Part shown: piece after piece, positions 22,867-30,158 of the stretch
Numbering within the stretch: position 1 is the first letter of the stretch
Layout: every line of letters starts with the position of its first letter
Assembly (NCBI GenBank): GCA_002423555.1
Contig: DIWQ01000010.1
Span: forward strand, 1-32,341
Reading direction: 5' to 3'
Length of the DNA: 32,341 nt
Source: Patescibacteria group bacterium UBA6102
GTDB taxonomy: Bacteria; Patescibacteriota; Minisyncoccia; Minisyncoccales; UBA5738
Translations under genes and position numbers: made by a program
The notes under the pieces: model-generated
Told to the model about the DNA's origin: nothing
Databases searched by the model: none
Seen by the model: the letters and a program-made list of their open reading frames with translations, nothing else

Positions 22867-23928
22867 ATGGATTATTCCGAATCCTTGAAAAAATATTTGG
22901 CGATCACCGTGGAAAAGAACGCTTCCGATCTCCATCTGGCGGCCGGTTATCCGCCGATCATCCGCATCAACGGGGAATTGTGGGCAATTCCCAAAGAGGC
23001 GCCGCTTTCGGCGCGGGACAGTCAGGGGCTGGCGTTCGCCCTGATGACTCCCGAACAGCAAAACCAGTTTTTAAAATTCAAAGAAATTGACTTTTCTTAC
23101 GCGTTTGAAGGCAAGGAAAGATTCCGGACCAACGTTTTTTTCCAGCGGGGATGCGTTTCCTGCGCTTTGCGGCTGATTTCCACCAAAATCAGAACGATCA
23201 GCGAGCTTAACCTGCCGCCAATAATGCAAAAAATGATTGATTCCGAGCAGGGGTTTGTTTTGATTACCGGGCCCACATCGCACGGAAAATCAACCACGCT
23301 GGCTGCGCTGGTTGACACGATCAACCACACGCGTTGCGATCACATTATCACCATTGAAGATCCGATTGAATATTTGTTCACGCCGGATTGTTCGGTGGTT
23401 GAGCAACGGGAATTGAATTCCGATACCTACTCTTTTTCCATGGCATTGCGGTCGGTTTTCCGCCAAGATCCGGACGTGATTATGATCGGGGAAATGCGCG
23501 ATGCCGAAACCATTAGCACCGCGCTCACCGCGGCGGAAACCGGCCATTTGGTCTTTGCCACTTTGCACACCAATTCCGCGCCGCAGAGTATCCACCGCAT
23601 CGTTGATTCCTTTCCCGCCGAACAGCAATCACAGGTCCGTGCCCAGTTATCCGCGTCTCTGCTGGGCATCGTTTCCCAGCGCTTGATCTTATCAAACAAG
23701 GGGAAAATGATTCCTGCCTGCGAAGTGCTTTTCAACAACTTTGCGGTCGGCAATTTGATCCGCGAGAACAAAATTCACGAAATTCCCCTGGTGATTGACA
23801 CTTCCTTCAAGGACGGAATGATCTCCTTGAACAAATCGCTGGCCAATTTGGTGAAGGCCGGCGAAATTGATCTGCAGAAAGCACTTTCCTATTCGTTGAA
23901 TCCGCAGGAGTTGGAAGCCCTTATCTAA
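22867..23928 (+). CDS. pilT: Type IV pilus retraction ATPase PilT
   Basis: A 353-aa PilT-type ATPase that depolymerises the pilus (twitching, DNA uptake). The N-terminal PAS-like domain has NASDLHLAAGYPPIIRINGEL; the core has Walker A GPTSHGKSTT (about 135-144; the usual GPTGSGKS with Ser-His at the third and fourth variable positions), Asp box ITIEDPIEY, Walker B RQDPDVIMIGEMRDAETI, His box GHLVFATLHTNSA, and a C-terminal AVGNLIRENK matching the AIRNLIREx motif that distinguishes PilT. Length is family-typical. It follows the receiver and precedes pilC. Its start is pressed against an AT-rich inverted repeat with no Shine-Dalgarno sequence. Confidence 0.96.
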   Translation: MDYSESLKKYLAITVEKNASDLHLAAGYPPIIRINGELWAIPKEAPLSARDSQGLAFALMTPEQQNQFLKFKEIDFSYAFEGKERFRTNVFFQRGCVSCALRLISTKIRTISELNLPPIMQKMIDSEQGFVLITGPTSHGKSTTLAALVDTINHTRCDHIITIEDPIEYLFTPDCSVVEQRELNSDTYSFSMALRSVFRQDPDVIMIGEMRDAETISTALTAAETGHLVFATLHTNSAPQSIHRIVDSFPAEQQSQVRAQLSASLLGIVSQRLILSNKGKMIPACEVLFNNFAVGNLIRENKIHEIPLVIDTSFKDGMISLNKSLANLVKAGEIDLQKALSYSLNPQELEALI

Positions 23929-23929
23929 A

Positions 23930-24053
23930 AAATTCAAAATGTAAAAATCAAAAATCAAAATTAAGGAATTTTTATATATAACGTTGAAATTTTTTTGAAA
24001 AAAAATTTCAACTCCAAAATTTTTCATTTTGATTTTTTAATTTTTAATTTGTT
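23930..24053. repeat. AT-rich inverted repeats between pilT and pilC
   Basis: Outer arms (TTCAAAATGTAAAAATCAAA-type on the left, a mirrored CATTTTGATTTTTTAATT-type on the right, ending just before the pilC ATG) flank a second hairpin TTGAAATTTTTTT/AAAAAAATTTCAA near 23983-24010. This fills the entire 125-bp spacer. Confidence 0.7.
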
Positions 24054-25259
24054 ATGAAGTTTGTTTATCAAGCCAGAACCAAAAGCGGCGAAGTCAAAAC
24101 CGGCAGCATTGATGCCGGATCGGTCCAGGCGGCGGCGGAAGTTTTGCGCCAGCAGGGACTTTTTATCACCTTTCTGAGAAAAGAAGACCGGGGCGCTTTC
24201 GGCAATATCCGTCTTTTTGAGGGAGTTTCGGGAAAAGACGTGGCGGTGTTTTCGCGCCAGCTGGCAGTGATGTTTGCCGCCAACGTATCATTAGTGGAAT
24301 CTTTGCGCACCGTCGGCGGCCAGCTGTCAAACCAGAGTTTCCGCGAAAAAATCCTCAAGATCGCCCAAACCGTGGAGGCCGGATCGCCGCTGTCGGATGC
24401 GCTGGCGAGATACCCCGATGTTTTTTCGTCGTTTTTCGTCTCAATGGTGAAGGCCGGGGAAGTTTCGGGAAATCTTTCCGAGCAATTCAACTATCTGGCC
24501 GATTATCTGGAAAAGCAATATTATCTTGCCGGAAAAGTGAAAGCGGCAATGGTCTATCCGGCGGTGATCGTCGTGGTGATGTTTGGGGTGTTGTTTTTGT
24601 TGAGCTATTTTGTGATGCCGAATCTGACGGCGATGTTGCAAGAATCGGAAACGGAATTGCCGGCAATCACCAAAGCGGTGATCGCCACCACCGATTTCAT
24701 CCGCGGCATCGGCGGCATTATCGTGCTGTTGTGTATTATCGCGGTTGCAGTGGCGGTGTTTCGGATTTCGCGCACCAAGGGAGGAAAACGGTTTTTTGAC
24801 AATCTGTCTTTGCGCCTGCCGGTTTTTAAAAATCTTTTGAAAATGCTTTATGTGAGCCGCTTTGCCGACAATCTGTCGGTGCTGATCTCGGGCGGCATTC
24901 CCATCACCCGCGCGCTGGAGATCACGCGCGATATCGTGGGCAACGATCTCTACCGCGATGCGATCCGCAAAACCGCCGAGGGCGTGCGCAAAGGGGAAAC
25001 GGTGTCTTCGGTGCTTTTCAATTATCCGGATCTGTTTCCGTCAATGTTTTCGCAGATGATTATGGTGGGCGAGCAGACCGGGTCAATGGACAAGAGCTTG
25101 CTGGTGATGGTTAACTTCTATGAAAAAGAGGCCGACCGGGCGATTGATTCAATGCTGGTGCTGATTGAGCCGGCACTGATCATCGTTTTGGGCCTGCTGG
25201 TCGGCGGTGTGGTCGGATCGGTGATGATCCCGCTTTACAATTCCATGAACGCGGTTTGA
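24054..25259 (+). CDS. pilC: Type IV pilus platform protein PilC
   Basis: A 401-aa inner-membrane platform protein of the GspF/PilC family. The N-terminal MKFVYQARTKSGEVKTGSIDA and the first T2SSF domain (FSRQLAVMFAANVSLVESLRTVG...SFFVSMVKAGEVSGNLSEQFNYLADYLEKQY) are followed by two transmembrane helices (about 165-195 and 220-240), the second T2SSF domain (FADNLSVLISGGIPITRALEITRDIV...MFSQMIMVGEQTGSMDKSLLVMVNFYEKEADRAID) and a terminal helix (about 368-392). It couples PilB or PilT to pilin addition and removal. It starts at the ATG at the edge of the AT-rich repeat and ends in TGA shortly before the pilin promoter. Confidence 0.96.
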   Translation: MKFVYQARTKSGEVKTGSIDAGSVQAAAEVLRQQGLFITFLRKEDRGAFGNIRLFEGVSGKDVAVFSRQLAVMFAANVSLVESLRTVGGQLSNQSFREKILKIAQTVEAGSPLSDALARYPDVFSSFFVSMVKAGEVSGNLSEQFNYLADYLEKQYYLAGKVKAAMVYPAVIVVVMFGVLFLLSYFVMPNLTAMLQESETELPAITKAVIATTDFIRGIGGIIVLLCIIAVAVAVFRISRTKGGKRFFDNLSLRLPVFKNLLKMLYVSRFADNLSVLISGGIPITRALEITRDIVGNDLYRDAIRKTAEGVRKGETVSSVLFNYPDLFPSMFSQMIMVGEQTGSMDKSLLVMVNFYEKEADRAIDSMLVLIEPALIIVLGLLVGGVVGSVMIPLYNSMNAV

Positions 25260-25277
25260 CGGAGAGAATTTTGATAG

Positions 25278-25307
25278 TTGCATTTTTTTTGCCGCTGGCG
25301 GTATAAT
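25278..25307 (+). promoter_or_regulatory. Promoter of the first major pilin gene
   Basis: TTGCAT (25278-25283), 18-nt spacer, TATAAT (25302-25307). The spacer matches that of the second pilin promoter in 16 of 18 bases (TTTTTTTGCCGCTGGCGG). Transcription would start near 25314, giving a leader of about 250 nt, much longer than that of pilin 2. Confidence 0.85.
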
Positions 25308-25409
25308 TAATCATTAAGATGAAAATCAAAGGTCGAAGACATCAAAAAAAGGTCAAAACAAACAAAACAAACAAAGCATAAATTATTTGAATTAAAAAAC
25401 GCTTGAATC

Positions 25410-25494
25410 CAAATGCTGTCGGAGGGGTCCGGCTCCGGCGAGGTTTTGACGTCGCCGGAAACGGGCCGCAAAACACGGAGCGTTTCATAATTCA
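25410..25494 (+). repeat. Compound repeat element, copy 1, in the pilin-1 leader
   Basis: This lies in the 302-bp gene-free stretch 25260-25561. The left flank CAAATGCTGTCGGAGGGGTC (25410-25429) and right flank around CAAAACACGGAGCGTTTCAT (25469-25488) match, with few changes, the inverted copy at 29665-29740. Its centre differs and forms its own hairpin: TCCGGCGA, 10-nt loop, TCGCCGGA (about 25434-25459). Downstream, TTGCG/CGCAA-type pairing near 25516-25535 adds a second hairpin. The element is absent from the otherwise similar pilin-2 leader. Confidence 0.75.
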
Positions 25495-25561
25495 GATTAA
25501 ATTAACCACAGATTCATTGCGAAGATATTCGCGCAACGGATCTGATAAATCAAAAAGAAAA

Positions 25562-26062
25562 ATGAAATCCAAAAGACAAGGTTTCACGCTCATTGAATTG
25601 TTGGTGGTGATTGCCATCATCGGCATTTTGGCCGGCATGGTGCTGGTGTCAATGAGCGGCGCGCGCGAGAAGGCGCGGGACGCCAAACGGCAGTCGGATA
25701 TGCGCCAGCTGGTCTCGGCCCAGTCAATGTATAGCAGTGATACCACCGGGGGCACGTATCTGGTTGGCACCGCGACGATGCCCACCGCCATCGGCACTTA
25801 TTTGAATCCCGTGCCCAAAGATCCCACTACGCCCACCCCAACTTGTCCGCTTGCTACCGGCGCTTACGGTTATTGCGCGCTGGCGAATAGCGGGGCAAAT
25901 AACAAGTATTTCTGCTACTATGCGCGTCTGGAAAAAGCGGTTAGCGACGGCGGTGTGAACAGGTACTTTGTGGTGGCTTCGCATGCGGGATCCCATTTAA
26001 AAATTACGATACCGACAGCGTTGACCGGCACGAATGCCGCTTCCTGCGAGACAGCGCTTTAA
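25562..26062 (+). CDS. Type IV major pilin, copy 1
   Basis: A 166-aa prepilin: short basic leader MKSKRQG cut by PilD before Phe8, then FTLIELLVVIAIIGILAGMVLVSM with Glu at +5, the conserved N-terminal helix, and a globular domain with two pairs of Cys. YLNPVPKDPTTPTPTCPL and YCALAN, FCYYARLEK, YFVVASHAGSHLK are shared with copy 2. The frame is open to 25403, but those residues come from the repeat element and the start used gives the canonical leader. It has its own promoter and terminator, so it is a separate transcription unit. About 60 N-terminal codons are almost identical in DNA sequence to copy 2, indicating recent duplication or gene conversion. Likely the main fibre subunit. Confidence 0.95.
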   Translation: MKSKRQGFTLIELLVVIAIIGILAGMVLVSMSGAREKARDAKRQSDMRQLVSAQSMYSSDTTGGTYLVGTATMPTAIGTYLNPVPKDPTTPTPTCPLATGAYGYCALANSGANNKYFCYYARLEKAVSDGGVNRYFVVASHAGSHLKITIPTALTGTNAASCETAL

Positions 26063-26079
26063 TTTGCCGGTGATTTGGG

Positions 26080-26113
26080 AAAACGGCGGGAACGGTTATC
26101 CTGCCGTTTTTTT
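26080..26113 (+). terminator. Intrinsic terminator of pilin 1
   Basis: AAAACGGCGGGA (26080-26091) pairs with TCCTGCCGTTTT (26099-26110) with one G-U pair and a 7-nt loop, followed by a run ending in seven T (26107-26113). Confidence 0.9.
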
Positions 26114-26154
26114 GGGGGGTGAAAGGTGAACTTCCCGGCTGGAGTGTCCGCCCA

Positions 26155-26184
26155 TTGCATTTTTCTTGCCGCTCGCGGTATAAT
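26155..26184 (+). promoter_or_regulatory. Promoter of the second major pilin gene
   Basis: TTGCAT (26155-26160), 18-nt spacer TTTTCTTGCCGCTCGCGG, TATAAT (26179-26184); a near-copy of the pilin-1 promoter. The leader is about 77 nt and lacks the compound repeat. Confidence 0.85.
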
Positions 26185-26267
26185 CAATCTGTCAAGGAAA
26201 AAATAAAAGGTCGAAATGTAAGGCAAAAAAAATAGTGATAGACGAAAATTAAATTAATTTCAAAAAA

Positions 26268-26786
<519 letters not shown>

Positions 26787-26802
26787 TTGTGGCGATTTGG
26801 AA

Positions 26803-26840
26803 AAAACAGCGAAAACAATCACATCTTCGCTGTTTTCGTT
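26803..26840 (+). terminator. Intrinsic terminator of pilin 2
   Basis: AAAACAGCGAA (26803-26813) pairs perfectly with TTCGCTGTTTT (26826-26836) across a 12-nt loop, followed by CGTTTCTTTT. Confidence 0.85.
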
Positions 26841-26929
26841 TCTTTTCCGTGATTTCAATCCCGCGGTTTCCATTCCGCGGTTTTTGTTTTGCCGCCGGTG
26901 TGATAAAATAAACCTGCGATATTTTTCAA

Positions 26930-26963
26930 AAGGGTCCGACCCTTTTAAAAGGGTCGGACCCTT
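26930..26963. repeat. Perfect 34-bp palindrome just before pilD
   Basis: AAGGGTCCGACCCTTTT and its exact reverse complement meet at a TTTTAAAA centre. It ends 4 bp before the pilD ATG, so it takes the place of a ribosome binding site. It is a GGGTCCGACCC variant of the palindrome family at 12121, 22114 and 29691. Confidence 0.9.
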
Positions 26964-26967
26964 CTTC

Positions 26968-27798
26968 ATGGATTTAATGTTTTGGTTTATTTTAATATCA
27001 ATACTTATTTTTGGATTGATTGCGGGCAGTTTTGCCAATTGCGCGATTTTTCGTTTCGGCGAGGGGGAGAGCGCGCTTGACGGCCGGTCGCGCTGTCCAA
27101 AATGTCGGCGCGAACTGGCGTGGTATGATTTGATTCCCGTTGCCAGTTTTTTTATCCTGCGCGGCAAATGCCGTTATTGCCAAAAGCCGATCTCTTGGCA
27201 ATACCCGGCGGTGGAGCTGGCGGTGGCGGGATTGTTTTGCGCCGCCGCGTGGCGTTTTTATCCGGCGGTGTTTGCGGGCCATTTTTCTTTTTTTCCGCTT
27301 TTGGAATTGTCCGCGTGGTGGATTTTTTTGGCGGCGATGGCGGTGGTGTTTGCCGCCGACTGGCGCTGGTATTTGATTCCCGACGGGGCGCTGATTACCG
27401 GCTTGATTGCGGTTTTGGCGTTGCGCGCGGGCGCGTTGGCGCAGGACTTTTTTCTTTTCGGCCGGCCGGATTTTGCCGCGCTGGCGGATCCGCTTTCGGC
27501 GGCGGCGTTTGCCGGCGGTTTGTTTTTGGCGATGTTTTTGGCGTCGCGGGGAAAATGGATGGGATTTGGCGACGTGAAGCTGGCGTTTTTGATGGGTTTG
27601 GCGCTGGGATTCTGGCCGGTATTGCTGGCGGTGTTTTTGGCAAATCTTTTTGGTGCTATAATGGGATTGGTGATGGTGTCGGCGAAAAAAAAGAAAATGT
27701 CGTCGCCGATTCCTTTCGGGCCGTTTCTGGTCGCCGGCCTGCTGATCTCGCTTTTTTTCGCGCCGGCGATTTTGGACTGGTATTTGCTTGCCGGATAA
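26968..27798 (+). CDS. pilD: Prepilin peptidase / N-methyltransferase PilD
   Basis: A 276-aa polytopic membrane aspartyl protease that cleaves and N-methylates prepilins. The N-terminal loop has a zinc site Cys43, Cys46, Cys68, Cys71 (CPKC, CRYC) with the family motif SxCPKCxxxLxWYDLIPVxSF. The catalytic aspartates are Asp131 (AADWRWYLIPD) and Asp202 in GFGDVKL. At least six further hydrophobic segments follow. The ATG at 26968 (MDLMFWFILISILIF) was chosen; in-frame upstream residues come from the palindrome and terminator. The gene starts 182 bp after pilin 2 and 131 bp after its terminator, with a possible weak -10 (TAAAAT, 26904-26909). It is followed within 16 bp by the minor-pilin genes. 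Confidence 0.95.
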   Translation: MDLMFWFILISILIFGLIAGSFANCAIFRFGEGESALDGRSRCPKCRRELAWYDLIPVASFFILRGKCRYCQKPISWQYPAVELAVAGLFCAAAWRFYPAVFAGHFSFFPLLELSAWWIFLAAMAVVFAADWRWYLIPDGALITGLIAVLALRAGALAQDFFLFGRPDFAALADPLSAAAFAGGLFLAMFLASRGKWMGFGDVKLAFLMGLALGFWPVLLAVFLANLFGAIMGLVMVSAKKKKMSSPIPFGPFLVAGLLISLFFAPAILDWYLLAG

Positions 27799-27814
27799 TC
27801 GGACAATAATAAAG

Positions 27815-28366
27815 ATGCGCACCGATTCTGAAAACAACAAGGGATTTACCATGGTGGAATTGATGACGGTGGTGGCGATCATCGGCATTATCGCCGCGAT
27901 CGGCGCGGCCGGTTACCGCCAGGGTGAACGGCGAGTCATTTTGGATAATCAAACGTTTGGGTTTATGCAGGATGTGCGGCGGGCGCAGGAGCGGGCATTG
28001 TCGTCGCGCGACACAAGCGAAGGGACGGCGCGGAGAGGCTATGGCATCTATTTACCGCACGGCGTCAATTATTATTTGATTTACGCGGACAAAGACAACA
28101 GCAAAAGTTATGATGCCGGCGAAGAAACCGAACGGATTTCTTTGGACGGCAAAATTATGATTCTGGATATGCAGGTGCGTAAAAAAAACACTTCCTGGAC
28201 CAATGCCAATTCCGTTGACATCAATTACGCCGCGCCGGATTTGACCGCCCGGATTAACCGGGGCGGGGACGGATACGAATGGGCGAAGGTCGTTTTTTCC
28301 GTGGTCAACGGGTCGCCGACCCGCACGGCGGTGATCAATATCGCCGGCTTGGTGTATGTTGAATAA
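27815..28366 (+). CDS. Minor pilin, FimT/GspH-like
   Basis: A 183-aa prepilin with leader MRTDSENNKG before FTMVELMTVVAIIGIIAAIGAAGY (Glu at +5), then a beta-rich domain. Pattern FGFMQDVRRAQERALSSR and the final INIAGLVYVE are like FimT/GspH minor pilins, which sit near the fibre tip. It starts 16 bp after the pilD stop; upstream in-frame codons from 27788 are not used because they overlap pilD. First of four minor pilins in a row. Confidence 0.85.
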   Translation: MRTDSENNKGFTMVELMTVVAIIGIIAAIGAAGYRQGERRVILDNQTFGFMQDVRRAQERALSSRDTSEGTARRGYGIYLPHGVNYYLIYADKDNSKSYDAGEETERISLDGKIMILDMQVRKKNTSWTNANSVDINYAAPDLTARINRGGDGYEWAKVVFSVVNGSPTRTAVINIAGLVYVE

Positions 28367-28387
28367 TAATCGCCAAATGGCGTTGAT

Positions 28388-28903
28388 ATGAAAAACGCGT
28401 TTCCAAAATCCGAACAGGGGTTCACTTTGGTGGAGGTGATGGTGGCGCTGGTGATCGTTTCGGTGGGAATGATCGGTGCCTACGGATTGGTGAATCAGTC
28501 GCTGGCGCTGTCAAATTCCGCGGCCAATCGTTTTACCGCGGTTCATTTGGCCGCCGAAGGCGCGGAAATCGCGCGCAATCTTCGCGACACCAACTATTTG
28601 AAATTCTATGAAGGGTTGGGGGATTGGAATGACGGATTGGCCGGCTATGAATCGGGCGGCGGGGCGGATTATTTGAGCTCGGGATTGACCGCCGATCCGG
28701 CGGCGACGATAAAAATCGGCGGCGGGCTTTACGGCTATTCGGGCGGAGAAGGGACGGAAAACACAATGTTTAAAAGAAGGATCAGGGTGATTCCCAATGC
28801 ATCGCCGGCTTATCTTGAAGTGGTTTCCGAAGTTTCCTGGTCCGATTCGGCCGGCGGACACACCGAAACCGTCCGGGAAAGATTATACAACTGGTGGCAG
28901 TGA
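28388..28903 (+). CDS. Minor pilin, PilV/GspI-like
   Basis: A 171-aa prepilin: leader MKNAFPKSEQG, then FTLVEVMVALVIVSVGMIGAYGLVNQSL (Glu at +5) followed by NRFTAVHLAAEGAEIARNLRDTN, typical of PilV/GspI (AxxLAxEGxExARxxRD). The outer domain ends with RERLYNWWQ. It is 21 bp after the previous gene. Its TGA begins a run of TGATAA-type repeats. Confidence 0.85.
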   Translation: MKNAFPKSEQGFTLVEVMVALVIVSVGMIGAYGLVNQSLALSNSAANRFTAVHLAAEGAEIARNLRDTNYLKFYEGLGDWNDGLAGYESGGGADYLSSGLTADPAATIKIGGGLYGYSGGEGTENTMFKRRIRVIPNASPAYLEVVSEVSWSDSAGGHTETVRERLYNWWQ

Positions 28904-29049
28904 TCAATAATCAACGATAATTGATAAGTAATAAATAATAAATGATAAATAATAAGTTATCAATTATCAATTATCAATTATCAGTTATCACTGATCAATT
29001 ATCAATTATCAATTATCAATTATAAGTTATCAATGATAAATTATCGTTA
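28904..29049. repeat. 7-bp repeat block in both orientations (TGATAAA and TTATCAA)
   Basis: The 146-bp spacer is made almost entirely of TGATAA-type units (left, about 28918-28961) and TTATCAA units (right, about 28957-29046). TTATCAA recurs in exact 7-bp steps in two groups. Left and right groups are complementary and can form a long AT hairpin. The next gene starts within 1 bp of its end. Confidence 0.9.
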
Positions 29050-29655
29050 ATGGAAACGACAAAATGCCAAAATAAATTCAAACGGGATCCGTCACGCGGG
29101 TTCACTTTGGTGGAAATGGTCGTGACGCTGGCGGTCTTTTCTTTGATTATGACCGCGGTTACCGGGCTTTTTTTCCACGCCTTGCGCGCCCATCGCGTGG
29201 TTTTGGCAAAGTCGCAAATGCTGGGAGAGGCCGCTTACAATCTGGAACACATTGGCCGGGGATTGCGGATGGCAAAAAAAACTTCGGACAGCGGCTGTCT
29301 TTCGGCCAAAAACATTAATTTTGAAAAGACCGCCCGGGGCGGCGTGAAATTCCAAAATTTAAATTCTTCCGGAACGATGGACTGCGTGGAATATTATTTG
29401 GGCCATCCGGGAAACGACTATGGCGCCAACGGCGCGCTGATGGAAAGCCGGAGCAATTTGGACCGCACTTTTGAATTGCCGCTCACCTCGCCGGCAGTGA
29501 ACGTGGAGGCGTTTAATGTTTATGGCTACGGCTGGCCGCAAAATGACCGGTTGCAACCAAGAACCACGATCGGCCTTCGGATACGGGGGCGCCAAGATCA
29601 AGTGATGAACCACCAGATCACGATTTCCCAGCGCGATCTTGATATTGAAGAATAA
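29050..29655 (+). CDS. Minor pilin, PilW/GspJ-like
   Basis: A 201-aa prepilin with a longer leader (METTKCQNKFKRDPSRG) before FTLVEMVVTLAVFSLIMTAVTGLFFHAL (Glu at +5). ALRAHRVVLAKSQMLGEAAYNLEHIGRGLRMAKK resembles the PilW/GspJ helix. The beta domain has two Cys. It begins 1 bp after the repeat block, with no Shine-Dalgarno sequence. Confidence 0.82.
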   Translation: METTKCQNKFKRDPSRGFTLVEMVVTLAVFSLIMTAVTGLFFHALRAHRVVLAKSQMLGEAAYNLEHIGRGLRMAKKTSDSGCLSAKNINFEKTARGGVKFQNLNSSGTMDCVEYYLGHPGNDYGANGALMESRSNLDRTFELPLTSPAVNVEAFNVYGYGWPQNDRLQPRTTIGLRIRGRQDQVMNHQITISQRDLDIEE

Positions 29656-29664
29656 AATATTATT

Positions 29665-29740
29665 TTGGATTACGAAACGCTTTGTATTTTGGGGTCTATC
29701 CCTCGTTACTGCGAGGGTTAGACCCCTCCAACAGCATTTG
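29665..29740 (-). repeat. Compound repeat element, copy 2, with GGGTCTA palindrome core
   Basis: Inverted copy of the element in the pilin-1 leader: CAAATGCTGTTGGAGGGGTC and CAAAATACAAAGCGTTTCGT on the minus strand are the matching flanks. Its core (29691-29726) is a GGGTCTA-type hairpin nearly identical to that after pilB (32 of 34 bases). So this element joins two repeat families in one unit. Confidence 0.8.
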
Positions 29741-29770
29741 AATTTAATGGTTTTGTAATTCAAAGATATT

Positions 29771-30145
29771 ATGTTAAATTCCAAAAAAATTAACGGCGAT
29801 TTGGCTTGCGACCGCCGCGCCGGCGTGGCGATTTACATTGCCGCCGCGGCAATGTCGGTGGTTTTGGCGGTGGCGTTGGGGGTGGGGCTGTTGGTGGCCG
29901 GCCGGATTAAAATGTTAAACGAGGCGGGCGATTCAATCAAGGCATTTTCTTTGGCGCAGATCGGCGTGGAGGACGCCCTGTACCAACAGATTAATTATGG
30001 CGGCTATTCTTACAGTTGGACTGATGGGGGGGATTCCCAATATGAATTCGTGTCATATACCTGCGGCCCGGTTGATGAGTTTATTTGCATTCAATCCACG
30101 GGTAAATATCGGAACGCGAACCGGGCGATCAGGATTCGGATGTAA
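29771..30145 (+). CDS. Minor pilin, PilX/GspK-like
   Basis: A 124-aa protein: basic leader MLNSKKINGDLACDRRAG, then a hydrophobic helix VAIYIAAAAMSVVLAVALGVGLLVA. The position after the cleavage Gly lacks Glu at +5, as in PilX/GspK-type pseudopilins, which occupy the fibre tip. The small domain has two Cys near the C terminus (YTCGPVDEFICIQ). Short for the family. Last gene of the minor-pilin row; ligA begins 13 bp later. Confidence 0.7.
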   Translation: MLNSKKINGDLACDRRAGVAIYIAAAAMSVVLAVALGVGLLVAGRIKMLNEAGDSIKAFSLAQIGVEDALYQQINYGGYSYSWTDGGDSQYEFVSYTCGPVDEFICIQSTGKYRNANRAIRIRM

Positions 30146-30158
30146 TCGCAAAATTTTT

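Noticed and set aside
25403..25561. N-terminal extension of pilin 1
   Set aside because: The extension is encoded by the compound repeat and would destroy the short prepilin leader.
26797..26967. N-terminal extension of PilD
   Set aside because: It covers the pilin-2 terminator and the palindrome; residues are not PilD-like.
26998..27888. 296-aa antisense ORF over pilD
   Set aside because: Very basic Gln/Arg-rich shadow; pilD motifs are intact on +.
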